Source of the DNA: Acidobacteriota bacterium
GTDB lineage: Bacteria > Acidobacteriota > Blastocatellia > Pyrinomonadales > Pyrinomonadaceae
Length of the DNA: 5,546 nucleotides
Reading direction: 5' to 3'
NCBI GenBank assembly: GCA_020199975.1
Contig: JAIVJP010000035.1
Coordinates: forward strand, 1 to 5,546
In this document: positions 1-5,448 of the stretch, piece after piece
Position numbering within the stretch: position 1 is the first letter of the stretch
How the letters are laid out: every line of letters begins with the position of its first letter
The notes under the pieces: generated by a model
Told to the model about the DNA's origin: nothing
The model's database searches: none
The model's input: the letters and a program-made list of their open reading frames with translations, nothing else
Translations under genes and position numbers: made by a program

Positions 1-98
1 TTGGGACACAATGTGTGAAAGCCCGGTAAAGAGCCTGGACAGTGTAACTATCAGTTGTAACAATTCCGCAGATTCTGTGTTTACCAGGAAGAACGATC

Positions 99-124
99 CA
101 CGAAATTTCACGAACTAACACGAA
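99..124. repeat. Three CACGAA units at 10-base period
   Basis: CACGAA occurs at 99-104, 109-114 and 119-124, separated by four-base A/T-rich spacers (ATTT, CTAA), so the units sit exactly one DNA helical turn apart. They lie 29 bases upstream of the adenylyltransferase start. From general familiarity, CACGAA-rich intergenic stretches recur in several environmental bacterial phyla, but I cannot name a family or function. The array could be a protein-binding site in the gene's leader or a dispersed genomic repeat. I found no convincing -35/-10 pair in positions 1-152. Confidence 0.5.
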
Positions 125-152
125 ATGGCCTTAGTGTAATTGCGGGAATCGA

Positions 153-1208
153 ATGGAATCAGAAATCAAAAATCAAAAATCTAGAGTCCCCGGCGAGCGC
201 TACAGCCGGCAGATTCTCTTTAGTAGCATCGGCAAAGAAGGCCAACAACATCTGCTTGAATCGCGAGCCTTGATTATTGGCTGCGGTGCGTTGGGTTCGG
301 CGCACGCTGAGTCTTTGGCTCGTGCTGGCGTCGGGCGACTGCGGATCGTCGATCGTGATTTTGTCGAGGCGTCGAATCTTCAGCGACAAACCATGTTCAC
401 CGAGCGGGATGCGGCCGAACGTATGCCAAAAGCGATCGCTGCGGCTAACCACATCCGCGACTTCAATTCGGAAATTGAAACTGAACCCGAGATCGTGGAC
501 GTGAACCATTCAAACATCGAGCGAGTGATTGAGGATTGCGATGTTGTCCTCGACGGAACAGACAATTTTGCCACGCGTTATCTGATCAACGATGCCTGCG
601 TGAAGCATGAGCTCAACTGGATCTACGGTGCGGCGGTGGGATCCTACGGCGTAACGATGACCATTCGGCCGCATCAAACTCCCTGCCTTCGATGCGTGTT
701 TGAAGAGGCGCCGCCGGGGGCAAGCGCGCCAACCTGCGATACCGCTGGGGTGATCATGCCTATCATAAGCGTGGTTGCTGCCGTGCAGGTCAGCGAGGCG
801 CTGAAACTATTGACCGGCCACCAGGAACAGCTACACCGGTCGCTGATGCAGTTTGATGTCTGGCGAAACGAATGGCGCAAGATTAATCCCGGCCCTCCCG
901 CTGCCGAGTGTGCGACCTGCGCCCTGAGGCGCTTTGACACTTTGGAGGCCACCGCGGGCGATTTTTCCGCAGTCATGTGTGGAAGAAACGCGGTTCAGAT
1001 TTCGCCAGTTCAGCCGACGCGGGTAGATTTCAAAAGTCTCGCTGAACGACTTAGCGGCGTCGGAGAGGTCAAGTTTAATAACTACCTGCTGCGCTTTCGC
1101 ACAGGCGAGTATGAAGTAACGGTTTTTCAGGACGCGCGCTCAATCATTCGTGGCACTGATGAAATGAAGACAGCGCGTTCGTTATACGCAAAATACATAG
1201 GGAACTAA
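153..1208 (+). CDS. ThiF/MoeB/HesA-family adenylyltransferase (E1-like)
   Basis: This is a cytosolic E1-like enzyme of 351 residues. The family uses ATP to adenylate the C-terminal Gly-Gly of small sulfur-carrier proteins (ThiS, MoaD) for thiamin or molybdopterin synthesis. Visible motifs are the N-terminal ERYSRQ (15-20), the nucleotide loop GCGALGS (43-49), the ATP-site acidic residues of IVDRD (65-69), the Asn75/Arg78 pair in SNLQRQ, Lys93, and the DGTDN metal/ATP motif (134-138). Four zinc-ligand cysteines form CLRC (178-181) and CATC (253-256). Cys195 in PTCDTAGV sits where ThiF-type enzymes carry their reactive cysteine. Residues from about 270 form an extra C-terminal domain (CGRNAVQI, YLLRF, VTVFQDARSIIRGT) that some ThiF-like proteins have; it is not a rhodanese domain. 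A modest GGGA (144-147) precedes the ATG. No thiS or moaD lies in the window, so the substrate is unknown. It could equally be called MoeB-like. Confidence 0.93.
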   Translation: MESEIKNQKSRVPGERYSRQILFSSIGKEGQQHLLESRALIIGCGALGSAHAESLARAGVGRLRIVDRDFVEASNLQRQTMFTERDAAERMPKAIAAANHIRDFNSEIETEPEIVDVNHSNIERVIEDCDVVLDGTDNFATRYLINDACVKHELNWIYGAAVGSYGVTMTIRPHQTPCLRCVFEEAPPGASAPTCDTAGVIMPIISVVAAVQVSEALKLLTGHQEQLHRSLMQFDVWRNEWRKINPGPPAAECATCALRRFDTLEATAGDFSAVMCGRNAVQISPVQPTRVDFKSLAERLSGVGEVKFNNYLLRFRTGEYEVTVFQDARSIIRGTDEMKTARSLYAKYIGN

Positions 1209-1216
1209 CTTTAATC

Positions 1217-3442
1217 ATGTTTCAATCAAACTACGTCAAGCGCCCGTTCTCAATCGCAAAGCTTATTCTCTTCGCACTTAGTTTCTGTCCTCACATTCAG
1301 GCCGGCCAGCCTGTGATCTGGGAAACGAGTGGGCGCGCCGAACTCTTAAGAGGAGACGCACGCGGTGTTTCCATTACCGATACCGGCGTACTAATGCTGG
1401 CGCCAAACTTCACGGAAGTAGTCAACACCGAACAGGCGTTTATCTGGGCCAGCGCCATTGATGGTCAGGGTGCCGTTTACCTGGGGACTGGCCACGATGG
1501 AAAAATCTATCGTGTGGGCGGAGATGGGCGTGGCTCTTTGCTTTACGACGCGCCCGAGCTCGATGTCACCGCGCTGGCTATCGGTAGCGATGGCATGCTC
1601 TATGCGGGCAGCTCACCCGAGGGAAAAGTCTATCGAATCACCTCGGACGGTCGCGCTGAAGTCTATTTCGATCCCCCAGACAAATACATCTGGTCGCTGG
1701 CAGTTCTTCCCGACGGCGCTATAGCTATCGGCACCGGAGACAATGGGAAGCTGTATCGCGTTTCGAGCGCCGGCGCAAAGCCTGAGTCGTCTTTACTGAT
1801 CAGTACCAATCAGACTCACGTCATGTCTTTGGCGGTGACCGCTCAGGGAGATCTGATCGCCGGAACCGACCCGGGCGGATTGGTGCTCCGGATTTCACCG
1901 GATGGTAAAGCTTTCGCGCTCTTTGACGCACAGCTTCGCGAGATTCACGCCCTGGCGCCGGCTGCCGATGGCTCAATCTATGCACTTGGGCTCAGCGATG
2001 CTGCCTCAACCAGCCGACCGCAAGCCGCTCCTGGACCAGCCCCCCAACCCTCCGACTCAGGAGGTGCTCCGACGACAAGTGTGACCATCACCGCAATTGA
2101 TGAGGCTGGTACGCCGATTCAAGCCCCCAGTGCAGCGCAACGAAGCCGCACGGATCTTTCGAATGCCCGCAGCGCGGTGTTCCGCATCCTGCCGGATGGC
2201 GCAGCGGATGTCGTATGGAGCTCGTCGTCGGTAACAGCGTTCGCCATCGCCCCGGCTTTACAACCCGGCAGCGTGCTCATCGGCACTGCTGATAAAGGAC
2301 GCATCTATTCGGTTACCAATGATGGCCGGGATACTCTGCTGCTGCAGTCGACTGAGGGACAGATTTCCTCTTTCCTGGTGCGCGGCGGGCAAGTGTTTGC
2401 GGCTTCAAGTAATCAGGGAAAACTTCTTCGCTTTGGCAAGGAGTTAGTCACGGGCGGCTCTTATGAATCTCCGGTGCGCGACGCAAAACTAACTGCCACC
2501 TGGGGACGCGTCTTCTGGCGCGGCGCGGGCAGTGTTGAACTGCAAACCCGCACGGGAAATGGTGAGCGACCGGATTCCACCTGGAGCGAATGGAGCCCTG
2601 CTTATCGCAACCCGGAGGGAAACCAGATATCCAGTCCGCGCGCGCGATTCATTCAGTGGCGCGCAATGTTGCGGTCAGCACCGGGGGTCGCAAGTCCGAC
2701 GTGGATGGAAGATGTGAGCATTGCCTATCTTCCGAGGAATGTGGCGCCTGAGGTGCTCTCGATCACGATGTTGCCGGTAGGGATAGGTTTGCAGTCGGTA
2801 GTTCAAATGCAGGTCGATCCAAACGTTGAATCGTCTGGTCTCGATCCGTCACTGTTTGGCGCGGTGGCGCAGGTTCCTCCACGGCGCTTGTTTCAACGTG
2901 GGGCGCGCTCCTTTCAATGGCAAGCGGAGGATCGCAATGGCGACACTCTCGAATATACGGTGTTTTACCGAACGCTGAATGAAAGCACCTTTCGTCTGTT
3001 AAAAGAGAAGCTGCGCGACAGCTTTTACACCATCGATGGTGCAACGCTGGCGGATGGCCGCTACATCATCAAGATTACGGCATCTGACGCCGCTGACAAT
3101 CCGGCGGGCCAGGCTTTGTCAGGGGAGCGTTTGAGCGAAGAGGTTGATATTGACAACACACCGCCGGCAGTTAAACTAGTAGGGCTGCCGCAGGTTCGGC
3201 CCGAGAGAGTGTTGGCGGTGTTTGAAGTAGAGGACGCCACAGGCAAAGTAAAAAGAGCTGATGCGAGTATCGACGGCGCGCCTTGGAGTCCGATCTTTCC
3301 GGATGATGGAATTGCTGACAGCGGGAATGAAAGGTATTCGCTTAATTTTTCAGGTTTGGCGCCAGGAGAACACACGATCTCGCTGCGGGCCTTTGATATC
3401 AGTGGAAACGTGGGCACGTTGAGCATTAGTGTCCGACAGTAA
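1217..3442 (+). CDS. Exported beta-propeller protein with C-terminal beta-sandwich domains
   Basis: A 741-residue protein of unknown function. The N-terminus is a Sec-type signal peptide: basic residues around 8-15, hydrophobic LILFALSF, probable cleavage after IQA (29). From about residue 75, blade-like repeats with the pattern DG-x-x-Y-x-GT-x-x-GK-x-Y-R-x recur at roughly 75-115, 117-155, 157-200, 202-240 and 242-258. A Pro/Ser/Ala-rich insert spans about 260-315. Further blade material follows at 320-405 (VLIGTADKGRIYSV, VFAASSNQGKLLRF). Residues about 414-510 resemble a jelly-roll/discoidin-like domain (TWSEWSP, IQWRAML). Residues about 554-655 look fibronectin/Ig-like and end in DNTPP, and 660-741 form a final Ig-like domain (GLAPGEHTISLRAFDISGNVG). 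The start lies 8 bases after the upstream stop, which suggests co-transcription. A periplasmic or surface binding role is inference. No catalytic motif is visible. Confidence 0.9.
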   Translation: MFQSNYVKRPFSIAKLILFALSFCPHIQAGQPVIWETSGRAELLRGDARGVSITDTGVLMLAPNFTEVVNTEQAFIWASAIDGQGAVYLGTGHDGKIYRVGGDGRGSLLYDAPELDVTALAIGSDGMLYAGSSPEGKVYRITSDGRAEVYFDPPDKYIWSLAVLPDGAIAIGTGDNGKLYRVSSAGAKPESSLLISTNQTHVMSLAVTAQGDLIAGTDPGGLVLRISPDGKAFALFDAQLREIHALAPAADGSIYALGLSDAASTSRPQAAPGPAPQPSDSGGAPTTSVTITAIDEAGTPIQAPSAAQRSRTDLSNARSAVFRILPDGAADVVWSSSSVTAFAIAPALQPGSVLIGTADKGRIYSVTNDGRDTLLLQSTEGQISSFLVRGGQVFAASSNQGKLLRFGKELVTGGSYESPVRDAKLTATWGRVFWRGAGSVELQTRTGNGERPDSTWSEWSPAYRNPEGNQISSPRARFIQWRAMLRSAPGVASPTWMEDVSIAYLPRNVAPEVLSITMLPVGIGLQSVVQMQVDPNVESSGLDPSLFGAVAQVPPRRLFQRGARSFQWQAEDRNGDTLEYTVFYRTLNESTFRLLKEKLRDSFYTIDGATLADGRYIIKITASDAADNPAGQALSGERLSEEVDIDNTPPAVKLVGLPQVRPERVLAVFEVEDATGKVKRADASIDGAPWSPIFPDDGIADSGNERYSLNFSGLAPGEHTISLRAFDISGNVGTLSISVRQ

Positions 3443-3462
3443 CGGAGCTTGGATGGTATAGA

Positions 3463-3533
3463 CGTGCAGAGAACTTGGCCTTTGAGTCAGGCTCCTGCAC
3501 GATACGGTGCGAAATCGCTCGAAACCGTGCGTG
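3463..3533. other. Overlapping inverted repeats in a gene-free stretch
   Basis: The 236 bases between the propeller gene and the small secreted gene hold no convincing gene. CGTGCAG (3463-3469) pairs perfectly with CTGCACG (3495-3501), with a small inner stem (GCC 3478-3480 with GGC 3490-3492). CACG at 3498-3501 can instead pair with CGTG at 3530-3533, together with ACGGT (3504-3508) and ACCGT (3524-3528). The two folds share an arm and exclude each other. No T-run follows, so this is not a standard intrinsic terminator, although it sits where the upstream operon should end. Confidence 0.35.
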
Positions 3534-3662
3534 TTTGGGGCCATTCCTGTTTGACTTTCCTGTTAAGTGGACCAGTAAGGCCTCTTGCCTTGTGGCACCC
3601 ATATTGCTCGGTTGTAAGCGGGCTCAACTCTTCTCCCTCCCATGAGCGCTGAAATTAGCCAT

Positions 3663-3669
3663 GAGGAGG
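3663..3669 (+). promoter_or_regulatory. Strong ribosome-binding site GAGGAGG
   Basis: GAGGAGG ends 9 bases before the ATG at 3679. An in-frame ATG at 3661 overlaps this Shine-Dalgarno sequence and has none of its own. The site therefore selects 3679 as the start, which also gives a cleaner signal peptide. Confidence 0.8.
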
Positions 3670-3678
3670 CTCTTAATC

Positions 3679-3882
3679 ATGACAAACTTTAAGCGAAAGG
3701 TAATGGCGGTGGGGATAGCCTGCTTCGTTTCCGCTGGCGCCTTCGCGCAAAAGAAAGACGAGGATAAGCGTCCCCCGAAACCGGATACCAAGGTCGTTGT
3801 TAAGCCGAAAGAAGAGAAGCCACCCCAGAATAATAACCAGGGCGGTGACAAGCGAAACGACGGAAAAAAAGGAAAAGGCTAA
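3679..3882 (+). CDS. Small secreted Lys/Pro-rich protein
   Basis: A 67-residue protein with a textbook Sec signal peptide: n-region TNFKRK, hydrophobic VMAVGIACFVSAGAFA, cleavage expected after AFA (23) before Gln24. The mature part is only about 44 residues, with 12 Lys, 2 Arg, 6 Pro and 8 acidic residues and no hydrophobic core apart from a VVV stretch, so it is probably disordered and extracytoplasmic. I have an impression of similar short proteins with AFAQKK-type junctions and Pro/Lys tails in Acidobacteriota, but I know no assigned function. The start is set by GAGGAGG; the in-frame ATG six codons earlier is rejected because it lies within that site. A stem-loop overlaps the stop. The gene appears monocistronic. 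A role in cell-wall or polyanion binding is only a guess from charge. Confidence 0.72.
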   Translation: MTNFKRKVMAVGIACFVSAGAFAQKKDEDKRPPKPDTKVVVKPKEEKPPQNNNQGGDKRNDGKKGKG

Positions 3883-3896
3883 CGCGACGGCCTTTT
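3873..3896. terminator. Probable bidirectional intrinsic terminator
   Basis: AAAAGGC (3873-3879) and GCCTTTT (3890-3896) form a perfect 7-bp stem around a 10-base loop that contains the TAA stop of the small secreted gene. Read on the plus strand, the stem ends in four T. Read on the minus strand, the stem is followed by CCTTTTTTT, a better T-tract. It lies between convergent genes and could end both the small plus-strand gene and the minus-strand toxin-antitoxin transcript. The stem is short, so strength is uncertain. Confidence 0.5.
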
Positions 3897-3932
3897 GATC
3901 TGCCGAGCCGTTGGCTTTGAGAAACTGATCAA

Positions 3933-4079
3933 CTACAGTTCTGGAGATGCTCCGCGCCTGGTGTGCCACAAAGTAAGCACTTCTATAGCCGGCTCCGGGG
4001 TGACGCTGTAGTAGAGGTGATAATGCACATCGGCTTCTTGGGTAGCATTGAGTTCAAAAGTCTCGCGTCGCCCCAATCG
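3933..4079 (-). pseudogene. C-terminal relic of a RelE/ParE-family toxin
   Basis: The minus strand reads 48 open codons from 4079 to 3936, ending in TAG at 3935-3933. The peptide has the signature of the C-terminal half of RelE/ParE toxins: LGRRETFEL, then a strand rich in aromatics (VHYHLYYSV), then the last strand AIEVLTLWHTRRG, matching the family's I-x-V-L-x-x-x-H-x-x-R ending. Whole ParE proteins are about 90-105 residues, so the N-terminal half is missing. The frame is closed upstream by a TAG at 4082-4080, there is no ATG, and the only TTG (4076) lacks a ribosome-binding site. It sits 21 bases beyond the RES toxin stop, in the same frame. No matching antitoxin is visible. I infer a decayed toxin gene truncated when the adjacent module arrived. 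The family call is by eye only. Confidence 0.55.
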
Positions 4080-4100
4080 CTACGCTAATATTAATGCCGA

Positions 4101-4604
4101 TTATCGAGTGACCTTCCGACTCCTCTTCCGAGCTGGCTTACGAGTACTATACAGGCGCGTGTCGAGAGTGAATGGGTCAACCGACAGAATCTTAATTCCA
4201 TGGGATGAAGGATGGATCGGGTTAACCAGGTAGTTGAATTCAGTCGGAATCACAACTGAAGGAACAACGAGAATAGGGACGGTTCCTTGGCGTGCCCATC
4301 CCGCGCCGATGTCTTTCAGTTCCTCGACAGATGGAAACGTACGCCAGTTATCGGGCAGTTCCTTGATAGCAATTTCGGTGCGCGGCAGGTCATCGGGAAT
4401 CTCGATTTGAACTGAGACGAGATCGTCGGGTAAATCGGTTATTGAAAGATTGACAAGGTATTCAAGGACGGCCAGCGAAAGCGATTGTGAGGTGTAAACC
4501 ACGGCAAGGCCGATATAGTTCCAACGACCGCCGTAACGCCGCACGCCCTCGCCGCTCATTGGTCGTTCGGCGTGGGCCTTTCGGGTGACACGCCAAACGA
4601 GCAT
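4101..4604 (-). CDS. RES-domain toxin of a RES-Xre toxin-antitoxin system
   Basis: A 167-residue RES-domain protein. Characterised members of the family (Pseudomonas putida Res, mycobacterial MbcT) deplete cellular NAD+ when not neutralised by their antitoxin. The N-terminal RVTRKAHA leads to GGRWN with Arg27, then Tyr37 in VVYTSQSLSLA, then Glu48 in AVLEYL. This spacing (10 then 11 residues) matches the active-site Arg-Tyr-Glu triad I recall for P. putida Res. The C-terminal block VPSVVIPTEFNYLVNPIHP (114-132) supplies the conserved Ser116 and Asn residues, and PFTLDTRLY (144-152) is the usual end of the fold. An additional basic tail, STRKPARKRSRKVTR, follows. The domain looks complete and all key residues are present, so it is probably active. 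Its ATG overlaps the antitoxin stop (TAATG) and has no clear ribosome-binding site, consistent with translational coupling. Confidence 0.92.
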   Translation of the reverse strand: MLVWRVTRKAHAERPMSGEGVRRYGGRWNYIGLAVVYTSQSLSLAVLEYLVNLSITDLPDDLVSVQIEIPDDLPRTEIAIKELPDNWRTFPSVEELKDIGAGWARQGTVPILVVPSVVIPTEFNYLVNPIHPSSHGIKILSVDPFTLDTRLYSTRKPARKRSRKVTR

Positions 4605-5047
4605 TAGCTGTAAACCCCAAATTCGATTCTCCCTAGAATGTTCGTGACTTCATCTGTTCCTGCTTCCGTTTCGAGCAACGACAACGGGGATACGTTCCCT
4701 AAGGCCCGATTCGGCGCATTCAGCCAATGACGCGCTTTCTCTTTGGTTCCGAGGACTGATTCCGCAAATGCAAGAATCTTCGCCAAGCGATAGACTCGCT
4801 CCGATTCTTCGGGACGAAGTCGTCCGGTAACCTTTCGGCGTTCCATAGTCCGCCTGGCAATGCGTAAGGTGGGCAACACTTCCGTACGTGACACGTCGAG
4901 TTCCTCAATTACCGCGTCAATCGTCGAAGTGCGAAGTCCGCGGCGCACCGCAGTAATTAGGTCCTGCTGTGACGATACACGTTTACCGAGTGTTTTTTCT
5001 CCACCAAGCACCTTCGCAACTGCTGAAGCTTTAACCACTGTTCTCAT
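4604..5047 (-). CDS. Xre/MbcA/ParS-type antitoxin of the RES toxin
   Basis: A 147-residue antitoxin that should bind and block the adjacent RES toxin and repress its own operon. The N-terminal half, around residues 37-72 (GLRTSTIDAVIEELDVSRTE and the following basic stretch), is the Xre-like helix-turn-helix region. The C-terminal half, about 85-147, is the MbcA/ParS toxin-binding domain (DUF2384), with AESVLGTKEKARHWLNAP, then ALGNVSPLSLL, ending FGVYS. I chose the ATG at 5047: it has GGAG just upstream (5054-5051, short spacing), begins the conserved domain, and lies about 27 bases after a predicted transcription start. The frame is open to a TTG at 5116, and an ATG at 5071 also exists. The latter lies inside the operator palindrome, almost on the predicted transcript start, so both are less likely. 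Its stop shares one base with the toxin ATG. Confidence 0.88.
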   Translation of the reverse strand: MRTVVKASAVAKVLGGEKTLGKRVSSQQDLITAVRRGLRTSTIDAVIEELDVSRTEVLPTLRIARRTMERRKVTGRLRPEESERVYRLAKILAFAESVLGTKEKARHWLNAPNRALGNVSPLSLLETEAGTDEVTNILGRIEFGVYS

Positions 5048-5235
5048 TATCTCCGATCGACGACGTGCCATCTGGCACACATGATACCGCCACATGCCCG
5101 ACGACTGCAAGAGCAAGGCGTGGCCGAAGTCTTCTCACGCTGACTGTCACCGAAATTCTCCCAGAAAGCTTCCATCTCATTCAAATCATCGCTGAAAAGT
5201 TCCATTGTGGTTGGACGTCTCAATTCACGTGCCAA
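5047..5235 (-). CDS. Possible small ORF coupled to the antitoxin
   Basis: A 62-codon ORF I do not recognise. Its first 40 residues look protein-like and acidic (MELFSDDLNEMEAFWENFGD from residue 11), whereas the last 20 are Cys/Arg-rich and unconvincing. Its TAA (5049-5047) overlaps the antitoxin ATG as TAATG, the same arrangement as between antitoxin and toxin. Against it: no ribosome-binding site precedes the ATG at 5235 or the one at 5205, and its 3' part contains the predicted promoter and operator. It may be a shadow or a decayed gene. Confidence 0.2.
   Translation of the reverse strand: MARELRRPTTMELFSDDLNEMEAFWENFGDSQREKTSATPCSCSRRACGGIMCARWHVVDRR
5065..5078. promoter_or_regulatory. 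Palindromic operator for the toxin-antitoxin operon
   Basis: GTGCCATCTGGCAC has two perfect 6-base arms (GTGCCA and TGGCAC) around a 2-base centre. It ends 18 bases upstream of the antitoxin ATG and covers the predicted transcription start. Xre-RES operons are known to be autorepressed by antitoxin binding to inverted repeats in the promoter, so this is the natural candidate site. A partial copy, ACGTGCCA, recurs at 5227-5234. Binding itself is inference. Confidence 0.6.
5081..5110 (-). promoter_or_regulatory. Sigma70-like promoter of the toxin-antitoxin operon
   Basis: On the minus strand TATCAT (5086-5081) differs from the -10 consensus at one position. It is preceded after 18 bases by a weak -35, TTGCAG (5110-5105). 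Initiation would fall near 5074, inside the palindrome, which gives a short leader to the ATG at 5047. Confidence 0.45.
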
Positions 5236-5244
5236 TGGTGATGG

Positions 5245-5424
5245 CTAGGTCTTCTGGACGACGAGTTGCCGTGAAATCAAGCGAGGACGGGCAGCAACGA
5301 TTTTGGTAGGCACTTCGGTGCGACGCACGAGACCACCTGTCTGTAAATCACGAACACCTAAGTGTTCGCACCATGCGAACATCCCCTGTGTGTAAATCAT
5401 CACAGGCGTATCTGTGTGTATCAT
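5245..5424 (-). CDS. Possible small hypothetical protein
   Basis: A 59-codon ORF of unknown function on the same strand as the toxin-antitoxin operon. The ATG at 5424 is preceded by GGAAGG with 8-base spacing, a fair ribosome-binding site; an in-frame GTG lies two codons earlier. The C-terminal half (GGLVRRTEVPTKIVAARPRL) is basic and plausible as protein, but I see no known motif. Its 5' half overlaps a dense cluster of repeats, which argues that this part may be regulatory DNA rather than coding. The next ORF starts 9 bases after its stop. Confidence 0.25.
   Translation of the reverse strand: MIHTDTPVMIYTQGMFAWCEHLGVRDLQTGGLVRRTEVPTKIVAARPRLISRQLVVQKT
5336..5424. repeat. Cluster of direct and interlocking inverted repeats
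   Basis: CCTGTCTGTAAATCA (5336-5350) recurs as CCTGTGTGTAAATCA (5385-5399; 14 of 15 identical) and in shortened form as CTGTGTGTATCAT (5412-5424). Between the copies, CGAACAC (5351-5357) pairs with GTGTTCG (5362-5368). The overlapping TGTTCGC (5363-5369) can instead pair with GCGAACA (5375-5381). A third stem joins CCTGTG (5385-5390) to CACAGG (5401-5406). All arms are perfect. The density suggests a regulatory, recombination or replication-type site, but I cannot name one. Confidence 0.5.
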
Positions 5425-5448
5425 GCCCACACCCTTCCAACAGCGGCT

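Noticed and set aside
1029..1042. 14-base identity TTCAAAAGTCTCGC shared with 4053-4066
   Set aside because: It falls in unrelated genes on opposite strands (the enzyme's C-terminal domain and the toxin relic) and does not extend. A match this long is only mildly unexpected by chance in a window of this size.
3551..3579. TTGACT as a -35 box for the small secreted gene
   Set aside because: At 17-base spacing the -10 position reads AGTAAG, a poor match, so no promoter is called.
3449..3652. 67-codon plus-strand ORF beginning with TTG between the propeller and the small secreted gene
   Set aside because: The TTG is one base from the nearest GGAG, the peptide has no recognisable character (mixed Trp, His, Cys and Pro), and the stretch carries inverted repeats instead. 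Treated as noncoding.
3673..3969. 98-codon minus-strand ORF opposite the small secreted protein
   Set aside because: It starts at a GTG without a ribosome-binding site and lies antisense to a gene with a strong ribosome-binding site and signal peptide. The parE-like relic reads the same DNA in another frame.
4023..4088. 21-codon plus-strand ORF (MHIGFLGSIEFKSLASPQSLR is its approximate reading) with a good GAGG ribosome-binding-like site
   Set aside because: It lies antisense to the RelE/ParE-like relic, which explains the open frame better; the ribosome-binding-like site is the complement of the relic's HLYY codons.
5048..5116. Extended antitoxin N-terminus starting at TTG 5116
   Set aside because: The added residues would include the predicted promoter and operator and do not resemble the family's N-terminus.
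5336..5424. CRISPR array
   Set aside because: The repeats are only about 15 bases, unevenly spaced, and the intervening DNA is itself self-complementary rather than unique spacer; no cas gene is present.
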